Of a DNA stretch of 64,000 nt, positions 1 to 12,658 are shown piece by piece. The stretch is from Nissolia schottii (lineage: Eukaryota > Streptophyta > Magnoliopsida > Fabales > Fabaceae). Numbering within the stretch: the first letter of the stretch is position 1; every line of letters begins with the position of its first letter. The stretch covers positions 1 through 64,000 of the forward strand of contig QANU01058236.1 of assembly GCA_003254905.1 (NCBI GenBank). The letters run 5' to 3'. Made by a program: the position numbers and the translations under genes. The notes beneath the pieces were generated by a model. The model made no database searches and had not been told where the DNA came from. It saw only the letters and a list, made by a program, of their open reading frames with translations.

Positions 1-1839
1 CAGGGATGATAGATTCCGGGGAGATGCCCATTATTGGGACACTCATTATGCCGACAGTTCCAGCCACGTAGTAGCAGTAAAGATATAACTCTTCGAAGTT
101 CTTGTATCTGGTTTTTCTTGTATCCATTCTCATACCCTCTATCATATCCCTGAAAGGCTGTAATGAAAAGTAAACAATTTTAATTTTTAAGACTTTTTCA
201 CCATTAGGTGCACCCAGCAGTTATTCCTTAATTATAGTTAGTTGTGCGTGGTGATGCAGAAACTGGCGCTGAATAATGAATCCATTTTGATAGTCAAGTA
301 CTTTCTGCTCTGTTTAGTTTAGATTTTAGTTGAATTACTTTTGAAATAATTGAAGTTTAGAGAATTGATTTCAAAACAATTAATTTTAAAAGAATTGATT
401 TACGTTTGAAAAAGATGTTTAAAAAAGAGATCTTTTTTTTTTTTGAAAAAAAAAATTAGTATGAGATGGAGAAAGAAAAACTAAACAAAATCCATCTTTT
501 TCTCGGATCAATTTTTTCATAAGCAAAAGTGATAGTTGTTGCCATCGAAACAAGCACTTTGCGTGTGGTTGGTGTATGGTTTGGTTCGACACTGGAATGG
601 GAAATCAACTTTTTTTTCACTTCTGGCTAAACCGTTTAGCTAAAAATTATGTTGAGACGTTACCAAATGTGCATTTTTGCCAGACATATTAAAATTAGTA
701 ATCACCTTAATATCCAAGGGGAACATGGAGACTGTATCAGTAAGAGCAGCATCAAGCATATCATAGGGTCGTCCGTTGAAAATGTCATGCAATCTCTCTT
801 CCCACCTATCAAGAACAACAGAGCTCATGTGGTCTGCATTAGGACCATCCACCAGTTCATCCGTCCTCCTGCACCAAACTGCAGCGAAGGCGGCAATTCA
901 ATAAAGGTTTCTATATGTTAATTATGATTCACAAATTACAGTACAAAATCGTCATGTAATTAAGTTCTTACCATAATTGCCCATATAGCCTTTTGTCTTT
1001 CTTCTGTCATAAGCAAAGTTCCTGCTTAAAAGAATAAAGATGATCTTAGTTATACTTTCCAAAGGACGGAAGAAGCCAATAAAACAACCACCACAACAAA
1101 GCTTTGTCTCATTACGTGGAGTGGGTTACATGGATCAGGTGACGTCATAGTTTTTTGCCATAGACCATGCCCGCATTCAAACCATTAACATGTAAATCTT
1201 TTCTAATAATTTTATCTATAATTTTTTTAGGTCTTCGTCTACTTCTTATAACTAATAGATTTCCATCATTTGATCTACTCGGCTTACTGATGCTTCCTCA
1301 TGTCTAGATGGAAGAACCCAATATCATAACAAAATGGGTAAAAGAATAGAAAGAATGAAAAAAAGGAAGACATATCTATGTTGAAAGTTTGAGATAAGAT
1401 ATGGGTGTGAATGGGTGAATTACTAAAAAACACAGGTCAAACATAAAAGTCAATTAAGAAACTGGGACCCCAAATGAAAAATAAATAATCATGTTATTGT
1501 ACCTAGATAGAAGGTCTTGGCATATTCCGCACAAATCTTCCTGCACATTTCATATGCATCCTTCAGAAAACAGGGATCGAACCGTGGCTTGTTTCTACAA
1601 GGAGGACTCACAGCATTGACAAAAGTAGAAGTCTGACACTGCCTCTCAACAACCTCTTGCACATGCTGCAAATAATCAGCAAGAGGAACAACTTGTTTTG
1701 ACAACTGGGGAAACTTGGTCATCGCTGCTCTTTGTTTGGTGGTAGCGACGGTTATAACTTCCGACCTTATGGCAGCGAATGGCTTCCAGTTGCTCTCAAT
1801 TATGGAAGCCTTTGGCGTAAGAGGAAATGACATGCTCAT
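1..1839 (-). CDS. PSY: Phytoene synthase, 5' part of gene (exons 1-4; continues past window start)
   Basis: Phytoene synthase condenses two geranylgeranyl diphosphates into phytoene, the entry step of plastid carotenoid synthesis. Four GT-AG exons are visible on the minus strand: 1839-1503, 1021-972, 878-706 and 157-1 (open at the edge). Their translations carry family signatures in order: [12 protein letters not shown], then [16 protein letters not shown], then [16 protein letters not shown], then [20 protein letters not shown], then [15 protein letters not shown]. The first Asp-rich motif (DELVD) is present. The ATG at 1839 gives a roughly 70-residue leader without strong identity, presumably a plastid transit peptide. 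Exon 3 is 173 nt, but exon 2 is 50 nt where 51 nt is expected from the family. The splice of exons 2 and 3 is therefore out of frame and soon reaches a stop. The locus is a recent pseudogene or carries a homopolymer sequencing error (TTT read as TT). The C-terminal half lies outside the window. Which PSY paralogue this is cannot be told here. Confidence 0.9.
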
Positions 1840-2020
1840 ATCTCACTATTTTTCACTTTTTAAAGATGAATTGGAAGCGGCTACTTACAAAATTAGTGGC
1901 CTAGCTTAGTAGTGCATTTACCTAGCTACTACCTAGTGATTTTGGATTGTGGAGGAAGCTATCAACTATATAATATATTTGCACCCTGCATGTATATTGG
2001 ATACACCATCATCTATATGC

Positions 2021-2028
2021 TTATATAG
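2021..2028 (-). promoter_or_regulatory. Possible TATA box of the phytoene synthase gene
   Basis: On the minus strand this reads CTATATAA, about 180 bp upstream of the ATG at 1839. That is a reasonable distance for a plant core promoter with a leader of about 150 nt. A second AT-rich candidate lies near 1965-1976. This is position and motif only. Confidence 0.3.
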
Positions 2029-2039
2029 TTGGGTGTAAA

Positions 2040-3005
2040 AGACCGACCGATTTCGTTGCTTATCCTTTCATAGCGTAATATAAAATACAGTTTGCGTACC
2101 TTTGATAATCATTCCCCTGTTTTGAAACTATAATATAGGAGTTTTATGCAAAAGGCAATACTTCATGAACTAATTTTAAGGAAGTGTTTGGTTTTTGTCA
2201 TGAAACAGAATAAACAAAGATATTGGAAGACAAAAATACGTTTGAAAAAAAAGGACAACAAAAAAAAAAACTTGAAATTGTCCTCTAAAAATAAATTTTA
2301 AGCTAATTTTGTCACTTTCAATCATATTTTTGGATAATTTATAAATTAATTTATATATTTCTAAAGGAGGAATATTAGAGGTACGTTTATATTGTCTCAA
2401 TGTTTTCATACTTTCTTTTTCGAGTGAGGAACAAAACACTACCTTATAACAAAAGAGTGATATTATATGTACTTATCAAATATGGAATATCATTTTGACT
2501 CATTATTTATTCATTATTAGATGAAATTTTAGTAAAGTTTGTGTATTCTTGAGATTTCATTCAATTATAAATGAGTAGTGAGTTAACACAAAGTCTCATG
2601 TTAAAGTGGTACCAATACATTTAAATTTTTTGAACATTTTTAGTAACAAAACGTAGACATATTTTCATTGCATTACATTGTTTGGCTTGCGGGAGAACGT
2701 GGTTTACAAAGATGCTGATTTTTGTTTCTTACAGACGGCCCACCTAAATTTTCTTTCGCCAATTGTGTCTTCTATTGTAGTTTCTTGTAAAGAATCTTGG
2801 TAACTTGGGATGCCTTTCCGAACTCAATACGTCCTCCTAGTTTCCTTGCCTTGTCCTTTATTGATCTTTAGAACCTGTCTTTTAGTACAGTCCCTCAATG
2901 CTCAACCGCACTAAAGGTATTCCAATTATTCTTTAAGCATATACTTGTACACATGTATATATGAGCATTACATGACACGATGTATGGACCACGCATATGT
3001 AGTTG
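2040..3005. other. AT-rich intergenic DNA
   Basis: No coding, RNA or structured repeat signal was seen. Short ORFs here are low-complexity chance frames. Confidence 0.5.
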
Positions 3006-3426
3006 AAGGTTATTGTAATAACGTAAATTTAAAAATACTGTTTCTACGTCTAAAAAATTGACACCCTTTGTGCATTTATAGGTGTGCATTTTTATATAGA
3101 GAAATAAATATTATAAAATAAAGAAATATATATTACAAAATAGATAAACAAACATTATTATCGAACGTTTATGTATATACCGACATGCATAAATTTAATA
3201 TTGTTCGTTTATGTATTTGATAATGTTTGTTTTTCTATTTTTGTACATGCATAAACTTGCGTGTGTTTAATATTGCTCGTTTATGTAATTGATAATATTT
3301 GTTTATCTGTTTTGTAATATTTATTTCTTTTATAATATTTATTTCTTTGTGAGGTGTACATAAAATGTCAGTTTTTATGGCGTACGAAAACTGATGTAAA
3401 TTTCATGAGAATGACATCATTACCTT
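3006..3426. mobile_element. Foldback (MITE-like) element, about 420 bp
   Basis: The two halves are imperfect inverted copies of each other. A left arm with TAAATATTATAAAATA, then TTACAAAATAGATAAAC, then a CGTTTATGT block is mirrored by a right arm with the same blocks in reverse order and complement. Similarity continues outward to AAGGTTATTG on the left and its counterpart CATTACCTT on the right. The core is very AT-rich and noncoding. No clear target duplication was seen, so the exact ends and superfamily are uncertain. It lies about 1.2 kb upstream of the phytoene synthase start. Confidence 0.55.
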
Positions 3427-3519
3427 ATGATTAGGTTAAGAGCTAAATCTTGTAGTACATGCATGCCCCATTCGATTGATAATGCAATCTGGCTTGATCT
3501 ACGTATTATGGTGAAAATA

Positions 3520-4401
3520 TATGGTAAGGGCATTTAAGTAAAGTTACTAAAAGGAGATCCAAGGATAATGAGAAGGTTGAAAGAAAACTTTGTTGATTCG
3601 TTCAAGGACAAGATTTATTGAGAAACCTACAATCTAGAACTTCAATCGACCATGAACGGCGAAAGAGGATAGAATCGACCAAATAAGCTAGTGTACATAG
3701 GGGATCTCTCTTGAAGGGCTTTTCTTAATGGCAGTCAATGGACGACAGTGAAGAGTTTGAATGAGATTAATAAGTGAATCAATGAATCAACCCGAATTGA
3801 TGACCAAAGGCGACCCTACCCAAACCTTGAATGAATTTTATGTTAGACATAGGGTCGACCCTTCAGAAGCTGCCAGGGCACGATGAGTCAAAAAGAATTC
3901 AAATTTAAATTGGAGGTTATCTACGGAGGGACGCATCTACTAGCAATGTGCAACGGTTACAATGAACATGCATAACTTTAGAAGGGTAGTAACTGTCCAT
4001 TTCACGGAAAACAAGGAAAATGGGAGAAGTGGAGTCTAGAGATCAAAGTGCAACTGCTCAGAGGGACATGTGGCAAGCAAGCAAGGGGTCACTAAAGGTT
4101 ATAAATAGGGGCGTCCAGAGTAAAATTAAGTGGAAGAAACTTTGCGAACACTCACACTTCTCAAGATAAATCGAGTATAGGAGAAGTAGCAAGTAATTTC
4201 CTTTTCTTTGTTTTCTGTCTTTCAATTACTTAGGATTAGCACATTTCCTTGTAATTTTTTTTTCTTTTCGTTTTTCTATTGTTTATAATTTGTTCTTGGT
4301 TATTATACCGATTTCATTATTTATCAAGTGATGTATTCATAATTTCCTTCAAACTCGCATTCTCGCTGAAATGATCCACAAATCCCCTTTTTTATCCTTA
4401 C
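3520..4401 (+). mobile_element. Old LTR-like sequence, left half (split by the Tat element)
   Basis: This noncoding stretch resembles the U3-R part of a plant LTR. There is a promoter-like GGTTATAAATAGGGG near 4100, followed by a transcribed-looking leader. It continues after the Tat insertion at 18906, since the flanks are joined by the CTTAC target duplication. The family is not assigned and the outer ends were not found. It is old and fragmentary. Confidence 0.3.
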
Positions 4402-4827
4402 TGTTATGGGCTGGACCCTCATGGCCCATTCCACGGAGGGACGTCACCCGACCCGCGAGGCCCGTCAGATACTAGACCTACCTCGAGGACCCATCCGCGG
4501 AGGAGACAATCGCTATCCGTGATACTTGCCTGTTACCCACAAACAACTCCCGTCACCATGATACTTGCCCAGCAAAACCTGTGCCCAAGACCCCGGAGCA
4601 GATGAGGCTATCATACCGCGGATGGCGAGACATGAGTCAAGCCAGCGCCAACACTCAGCAGGTATATAATCAAGACCGGCCACCCAGGTACGAGAGAACT
4701 CTAATCATCATCTCTACACCTTCATTTCCTACCTCTACTGACTTTGGCATTGGAGTCCTTACAGGTACCCCGCCAGCCCAGACCTCGTCCGTGGAGCTCC
4801 AGCACCCGAAAGTACCCCTTTGGTACA
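4402..4827 (+). repeat. 5' LTR of the Tat element
   Basis: This 426-bp LTR starts TGTTATGGG and ends TGGTACA. It matches 18475-18900 at about 96.5% by hand count. A TATA-like GTATATAA is near 4660. Confidence 0.93.
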
Positions 4828-4832
4828 TTTGG

Positions 4833-7754
4833 TGTAACACCCCTGCTAACTGTCCACTTCCCGGGTAGTAAGCAATGCTCACAGGGTTGTTATTCGTTGT
4901 GTCGGGTTACCTTTAGCCCATACTTTTACCTTTGCAAATATCTTATACGCAAAATATGGACCATTTTGAAAATCGTTCTTGTGCATTATCATTTGTAAAG
5001 TAGGAGCCGTGTGTGATTAAAAGAATATATAACAACAGTCGCTATAAGTTTGGGGTAACGGAAGCAGAACATAAAGAGTATATGTGCACATATATATGTA
5101 TATACATAATTACAACCAAGGTCCCAAAGCATAATAACACCTAGCCATAATAATAAATATTTACACAAAATGTATAAAAGACATACAATATAATGCAAAA
5201 CATATATCATCCTAACGCCATCATCGCCCTTGTGCTTGGCTTCAATCTGCTGTAGCTTCCTGTAGTCTTCCAGACGTCCCTCGGGTCAATCCATTTGCTC
5301 TGCGCACCTGCGGGATCCATAACCGAGTGGGTGGGGGGGTGAGAACACTTGGTCCTCAGTGGGGTTCTTTAGCACTAACAAAGGTTCATTTCCTCGGTTA
5401 TCCTCCCGGCCGTTCAGGAGATCTCTAAGTGAGCATGCATACTAAAATCCTACTGATTATTATCTTGGCCTAGGATCCTGAACAGCTTTATCTATGTTAC
5501 TAGGTGATCAGGGGAACTAGTCTTTTTTATCTAGGTTGTCGCGCTTTCTATTCCTAACCATCGCAACACAATCACATCATACACATGAATGCTGACAGAC
5601 ACAACTGATCATCACGCATATATTGTGCGAGAAACATTCCACCATGCTTGCCAGGCACGGGACATTTCATCATATCTATGCAAGGGGTCATCGCACCGAT
5701 GGGGCACGGAATTCAATGCATGTTCTCATCATTTCTTTTCCTGCCTCCCAATACTCACTCGTACACCTTAGGACCGTCGTCCCCTGGTGGTGTACGACCT
5801 GCCTTCTCTGTCTGTTCCCCGGGCCAACAAGACTCCACCCCTACATTTTGGGTGGCGAGGGGCCGCCCTCTTGGCTAAGCCAGAAGCGGACCATATCATC
5901 ATTCATTCATCACATGTCATGCATGCCATCATTCATTTCTTTCACATACACATTTATCTTTCTCATCATGCTCTTGTTCCTACATTTCATTCTCATCTTT
6001 ATTCATTACTCATTCATTAAACAACAATAACAACCTCTAGTGATCTATCCTCATGATGCATGCTTGCTCAAACACATAAACATATAATCACATAAATCCT
6101 ATACTTAAGCTTCGGTGCGTGTCCACTTATAACCGTGCCCATTTTAATTATAAGCTTCCTCGCACCTCCACTTATGTATAGTTATAACATCGCTTGTTGG
6201 ACTATGTGCCTCAAGACAAGTTCCATGAGCATTTCAGGTCTCAGACCGCTCAGCGAAACCATATGTTCGCTCAGCGGTCAGAGCTCATATCGCTTAGCGA
6301 TAATGGCCTACTCGCTTAGCGGTGAGAGTCTCATCACTCGGCCGTAACCCATGTCGCTCCAGCGGTTTCCAAAAATATTTTCCATCCTTATCCACCTCCT
6401 CGGTGACCTTCAGACCACTCAGCGATAACTACTTACCGCTCAGCGCCCTAGAGTTCACATTTCAAAAACATGTTTCTCATGCACTCCGCTTAGCGACGCC
6501 TGGGGACGCTCAACGGTACCTTGGCGAGGCTGAAACCGAATGCATGTTTTTTATCCCTTTCTTTACCTCTTTTCTCATGGATCCTTCTTGAGCATTTCAC
6601 ACATATTCCACACATAAAAACCTTAGCTAGTCCAGGTCACAAGACCCTTCAGAATCATCTTCCTATCCTAACCAAGCATTTCTAGCATAAACATAACATA
6701 GAACATACAAGCAAGCAAGCATATCAAAGCCACCATGGAGGGGCAAGCTTAGGATTACCCACCTTCCTAGAGTCTTAAGGCAGATTAGAGGTGGCTAGGG
6801 AGGTGAGGGCGTCGAGCTCTCCAACTGGCTCCCAGTTCCTGACAGTGTTTCAGTAGAGTCTCTAGACCGAATGAATTTCCGGCAGAGCTTCGGCTAGGGG
6901 AGGAATTTGTCACGAAATTTCTGGTTATGGGGGGCTATTTATAGCCAAAATTCTGCCCCTTGTAATTACCTTTTTACCCCTAGGCATAATTACCAAATTG
7001 CCATTATGCATTTTCTTTAAAAATTAATTAATTTCCAAGATAATCCATAAGTCAAATCAATGAATAGTGTTTGAATTTTTGATATTTTTTCTTGGAAAAT
7101 CTGATTACCCACGTGCTCTTATCCAGATTTGGGTCCCACCCAGTCCCGTTTCGCTCGTGTTTTACCGCTCGCAGTATCGGTACGTCGCGCACGGTCGTTC
7201 GAAAAATATTCCGCTTGTACCGTCGCGATCCTCTAATTTCTCTCTACTTAAGAATATTAATCTTAGAAGGTGTTTGTGAATTTCCTCCGGGGGAGTATTT
7301 TTCACAGATATCTTTGATCCCGTATCCCACACCGGTGTCCGAACGGGACCGTTTCGCTGGCGTTTCAGCGATCGCCAAAGCTTCCTAGTAAGAGTGTGGG
7401 GTTAACTGTAGGGATTTGGTGGGCTTTCCTCACATAGGGTATGATTTCCTAACACTGGGGCCCACTGCTCAGTTCTACTGGCTAAACGAGGCCAAACAGG
7501 ACTGTTATAGTGTCTGCGGAATCATCTGAAAGTGAGCGGAACTCTGTTTTTCCGACGGTTTGGACTTACTACCCAATTCTAATGGTCAAGAGGGTCGTTT
7601 GGGTGTCATCAGAATTTTAAGAAACTAAACAAAAAAATCTCCACACACACTTCTATCCTAGGGATTCAGGATTTTCTATCCTTTAACCTATACAGAAGGC
7701 TTCTACTGATATTTCTCCTGGGCAATCCTTCCAAGGGAAAAAGTGGATGTTACA
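4833..7754 (+). mobile_element. Solo LTR, about 2.9 kb, nested in the Tat element
   Basis: It starts TGTAACACCCC and ends GGATGTTACA, flanked on both sides by TTTGG (4828-4832 and 7755-7759). Removing it and one TTTGG joins the Tat LTR end directly to its primer site. Long LTRs of this style, with these termini, are typical of Ty3/gypsy chromoviruses such as Tekay/Del, but that family call is tentative. No coding potential belongs to it. A cluster of CGCTCAGCG and CGCTTAGCG type motifs lies at about 6236-6520. It is younger than the Tat element it sits in. Confidence 0.8.
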
Positions 7755-7756
7755 TT

Positions 7757-7774
7757 TGGCGCCGTCTGTGGGAA
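7757..7774 (+). promoter_or_regulatory. Primer-binding site of the Tat element
   Basis: TGGCGCCGTCTGTGGGAA begins 2 bp inside the original LTR boundary. The GGCGCC-containing start is typical of plant Ty3/gypsy primer sites. I do not assign the primer tRNA. Confidence 0.7.
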
Positions 7775-7819
7775 ACACTAAACAATCCCCTCTCGGATCC
7801 TAAAGCACCAATCACCATC

Positions 7820-9400
7820 ATGCCTCCCAAAACAAGAAGAACCTACCGACTAGTGACATCAAGTGATACCAGGGGATCTGTGTCTGTCGGCAATATTGCC
7901 CCAGTCAATCCAACACTTCCACCCCCTGACCGTGGAGTACCAGATCAAACCCCGCTTTCCCCCCAGTAAATGCCAATGACGCTACTCCTCCAAACCTAGA
8001 AGACCTCGTCCGGTCCCAAGCCGCTAAAATCGAAAAACTAGAAGCAGCGCTGTTAGTATTAGCCCAGGCCGAAGAAGAACGGAAGAAGCAGAAAGACATC
8101 AGAGTTTCTGCAGATAAAGCCAGAAAAGACGCAGAAGAAAGGCGCAAGCAAGTTCTTTTAGAAGCCCAAGAAAGGGAGCGCCACATCGGCGGTCTTAACC
8201 GTGGTGATAGGCCCTCCGAAGAAGATGAAGGCCAAGGGTCAGTTTACAAAGCCGCTGAAATGCAGCCGGATAAGATTCGAGGAGCGACAAAGAGAGCAAA
8301 AGGGAGGGACAACCACCCTTTCGTTGACGAAATTCTTAATGCACTACCACTGCCCAGATTTCGCCCTCCAACTGACATGGAACCCTACGATGGAACAACT
8401 GATCCGCAACACCATTTGGATGCCTTCAACCATCGCATGATATTAGACGGAGCCTCAGATGCCATCCAATGCAAGTCGTTTCCAGTGACTCTAAGGAAGG
8501 GCGCGCTTATATGGTTCAATGCCTTACCTCCAAAATGCATCTGCTGTTTCGACGACCTGGCCGAGCGATTCTCAGCCAACTTTACTACAAGAAGAACGAA
8601 ACCTAAGACGGCTGTAAGCCTCCTGGGAGTCGTACAGAAGGAATAGGAAAATCTCCGTTAATATCTTGACCGGTTTTATGAAGAATACGCGCAGATAGAG
8701 GACTTGCAGCCACAAGCCGTGCTGATGGGCCTTACGAACGGCCTCAAAAAAGGAAGCCCATTCGCAAAGAACTTATCCAAGAAGCCTCCATAGAGTCTAG
8801 TGGAAATACAAGAAAGGGCGGAAGAATATCTTTTCCAAGAGGAGGGCATGGAAGCCATAAGGACTGACCTTACCCAGGAGGGAGGGGAAAGCGCGAGAAG
8901 AAAGTACAATCCTTTACTGTAGAACGATCGTCCTCGGATAAACAGACCCAGAATACTCAAGGAAGGAAGGTACACGAATTATACCCCATTGACAATTTCT
9001 CTTACGCAGCTATACAGGGAGATTCAGCATAAGGATGGATTTCCCCGGGCTAAACCGGTCCGCCTGAGGCCAGGAACAGACACATCATTATTTTGCACTT
9101 ATCACGATTCATATGGTCACAACACAGAGGAATGCATAGATCTGAAAGATGAAGTGGAATCATGGGTCCGTGGAGGAAAATTAGAGCGATATGTAATCCA
9201 GGAAAGGAAGCGAAAGATGGAAATAAGAGAACCAGAAAGAAAACCCTACATAAGGGAAGTCCGGGGAAGGGAAAGTCACCCCGAAGATAGGCGAGAAAGA
9301 CAACACAGACGACCAGAAACCAATCGAATAATCAACACCATTGCGGGTGGTTTTGCTGGTGGAGGATCCACCCACTCCGCGAGGAAAAAACACTTGTAAG
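7820..9400 (+). CDS. gag: gag region of the Tat element (fossil)
   Basis: This is the capsid-polyprotein region. After a basic, coiled-coil-like N-terminal segment (Glu/Lys/Arg-rich, near 8000-8250) comes the retrotransposon gag domain, with PYDGTTDPQHHLDAF and FPVTLRKGALIWF. Further on is a Cys/His segment, FCTYHDSYGHNTEECIDL, in the position of a nucleic-acid-binding knuckle. These signatures match plant Ty3/gypsy gag. The region is broken and is repeated in the apparent duplication at 10305-12658. Confidence 0.8.
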
Positions 9401-12400
9401 AAGTCTTACACCTCCGCGACCAGGCTAGCAACAAATTTCCAGGATATCGGTATTTTCCAGACATCACGTTCACACGTGAAGATTTCATGCATACAAAGCC
9501 CGTCCACGATGACCCTATGGTCATCTCAGCTACTTTAGTCAACGCAGAAGTTCGAAGGATCTTGATCGATCAGGGAAGCTCCGCGGATATAATCTTCAGA
9601 AGCTGTTTTGACCAACTCAGGCTGAAAAATGCGGATATCGAACATTATCCTGAAGACTTGGTAAGCTTTTCGGGGGAGACAGTCACCGCCGATGGCTACA
9701 TTTCTCTACACCTAACCTTAGGTCCCGAGCACCTAACAAGGACGGAGCGAGTGAAATTTCTGGTAGTTGATAAACCGTCTGCGTACAATGTCATTCTGGG
9801 AAGACCAACTTTAAACGTTGTCAATGCCGTTATTTCCACGGCTGCCTTGACCATGAAGTTCCTCACCCAGGATAACCGCGTTGCATCTATCCGTGGAGAT
9901 CAGGCAATGGCTCGTAGATGTTACAATACCAGTCTCCAGACTCAAAATCCGCGACATCCTCCAAGGAGAAAAGACGTGCACAAGATATCACAGGTAATGC
10001 TAGCTGATATTTTCGCGGATAATGTAACGTTACGTGAAAGACCGGAACCAGAAGGAGAGCTGGAGACCGTTCAGATAGGTGTTAACCCTGAACAGGTCAC
10101 CCGAATCAACAAAAACCTCCCTCTTGGAATGAAGAGTAAACTAATTGACAACCTGCAACGCAACGCGGAGTTATTCGCGTGGGCAACAGCAGACATGCCT
10201 GGAATCGATCCCACCTTCATGGCACACAAATTGGCCATCTTACCCGGAAGTAAGCCCGTGAAGCAGAAAATAAGAAAAATGAGTTCCGACAAAGCTAGAG
10301 AGGNCCCCGCTTTCCCCCCAGTAAATGCCAATGACGCTACTCCTCCAAACCTAGAAGACCTCGTCCGGTCCCAAGCCGCTAAAATCGAAAAACTAGAAGC
10401 AGCGCTGTTAGTATTAGCCCAGGCCGAAGAAGAACGGAAGAAGCAGAAAGACATCAGAGTTTCTGCAGATAAAGCCAGAAAAGACGCAGAAGAAAGGCGC
10501 AAGCAAGTTCTTTTAGAAGCCCAAGAAAGGGAGCGCCACATCGGCGGTCTTAACCGTGGTGATAGGCCCTCCGAAGAAGATGAAGGCCAAGGGTCAGTTT
10601 ACAAAGCCGCTGAAATGCAGCCGGATAAGATTCGAGGAGCGACAAAGAGAGCAAAAGGGAGGGACAACCACCCTTTCGTTGACGAAATTCTTAATGCACT
10701 ACCACTGCCCAGATTTCGCCCTCCAACTGACATGGAACCCTACGATGGAACAACTGATCCGCAACACCATTTGGATGCCTTCAACCATCGCATGATATTA
10801 GACGGAGCCTCAGATGCCATCCAATGCAAGTCGTTTCCAGTGACTCTAAGGAAGGGCGCGCTTATATGGTTCAATGCCTTACCTCCAAAATGCATCTGCT
10901 GTTTCGACGACCTGGCCGAGCGATTCTCAGCCAACTTTACTACAAGAAGAACGAAACCTAAGACGGCTGTAAGCCTCCTGGGAGTCGTACAGAAGGAATA
11001 GGAAAATCTCCGTTAATATCTTGACCGGTTTTATGAAGAATACGCGCAGATAGAGGACTTGCAGCCACAAGCCGTGCTGATGGGCCTTACGAACGGCCTC
11101 AAAAAAGGAAGCCCATTCGCAAAGAACTTATCCAAGAAGCCTCCATAGAGTCTAGTGGAAATACAAGAAAGGGCGGAAGAATATCTTTTCCAAGAGGAGG
11201 GCATGGAAGCCATAAGGACTGACCTTACCCAGGAGGGAGGGGAAAGCGCGAGAAGAAAGTACAATCCTTTACTGTAGAACGATCGTCCTCGGATAAACAG
11301 ACCCAGAATACTCAAGGAAGGAAGGTACACGAATTATACCCCATTGACAATTTCTCTTACGCAGCTATACAGGGAGATTCAGCATAAGGATGGATTTCCC
11401 CGGGCTAAACCGGTCCGCCTGAGGCCAGGAACAGACACATCATTATTTTGCACTTATCACGATTCATATGGTCACAACACAGAGGAATGCATAGATCTGA
11501 AAGATGAAGTGGAATCATGGGTCCGTGGAGGAAAATTAGAGCGATATGTAATCCAGGAAAGGAAGCGAAAGATGGAAATAAGAGAACCAGAAAGAAAACC
11601 CTACATAAGGGAAGTCCGGGGAAGGGAAAGTCACCCCGAAGATAGGCGAGAAAGACAACACAGACGACCAGAAACCAATCGAATAATCAACACCATTGCG
11701 GGTGGTTTTGCTGGTGGAGGATCCACCCACTCCGCGAGGAAAAAACACTTGTAAGAAGTCTTACACCTCCGCGACCAGGCTAGCAACAAATTTCCAGGAT
11801 ATCGGTATTTTCCAGACATCACGTTCACACGTGAAGATTTCATGCATACAAAGCCCGTCCACGATGACCCTATGGTCATCTCAGCTACTTTAGTCAACGC
11901 AGAAGTTCGAAGGATCTTGATCGATCAGGGAAGCTCCGCGGATATAATCTTCAGAAGCTGTTTTGACCAACTCAGGCTGAAAAATGCGGATATCGAACAT
12001 TATCCTGAAGACTTGGTAAGCTTTTCGGGGGAGACAGTCACCGCCGATGGCTACATTTCTCTACACCTAACCTTAGGTCCCGAGCACCTAACAAGGACGG
12101 AGCGAGTGAAATTTCTGGTAGTTGATAAACCGTCTGCGTACAATGTCATTCTGGGAAGACCAACTTTAAACGTTGTCAATGCCGTTATTTCCACGGCTGC
12201 CTTGACCATGAAGTTCCTCACCCAGGATAACCGCGTTGCATCTATCCGTGGAGATCAGGCAATGGCTCGTAGATGTTACAATACCAGTCTCCAGACTCAA
12301 AATCCGCGACATCCTCCAAGGAGAAAAGACGTGCACAAGATATCACAGGTAATGCTAGCTGATATTTTCGCGGATAATGTAACGTTACGTGAAAGACCGG

Positions 12401-12658
12401 AACCAGAAGGAGAGCTGGAGACCGTTCAGATAGGTGTTAACCCTGAACAGGTCACCCGAATCAACAAAAACCTCCCTCTTGGAATGAAGAGTAAACTAAT
12501 TGACAACCTGCAACGCAACGCGGAGTTATTCGCGTGGGCAACAGCAGACATGCCTGGAATCGATCCCACCTTCATGGCACACAAATTGGCCATCTTACCC
12601 GGAAGTAAGCCCGTGAAGCAGAAAATAAGAAAAATGAGTTCCGACAAAGCTAGAGAGG
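7950..12658 (+). repeat. Perfect 2354-bp tandem duplication around a single N (probable assembly artefact)
   Basis: Bases 7950-10303 recur as 10305-12658 with a constant offset of 2355, separated by one N at 10304. Every segment and every predicted peptide I compared is identical. The unit runs from the middle of gag into the start of pol. Identity this complete, with an N at the join, is what a scaffolding join of overlapping contig ends produces. A true, very recent tandem duplication is the alternative. Confidence 0.85.

Noticed and set aside
1715-1909. Plus-strand frame over phytoene synthase exon 1
   Set aside because: Antisense shadow of the coding exon.
5589-6030. Several open frames with His/Ser/Pro-rich products
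   Set aside because: They lie within the solo LTR at 4833-7754. No family signature.
8201-9542. Additional open frames on both strands (and their twins at 10556-11897)
   Set aside because: Out-of-frame shadows of gag and the protease region. They recur only because the segment is duplicated.
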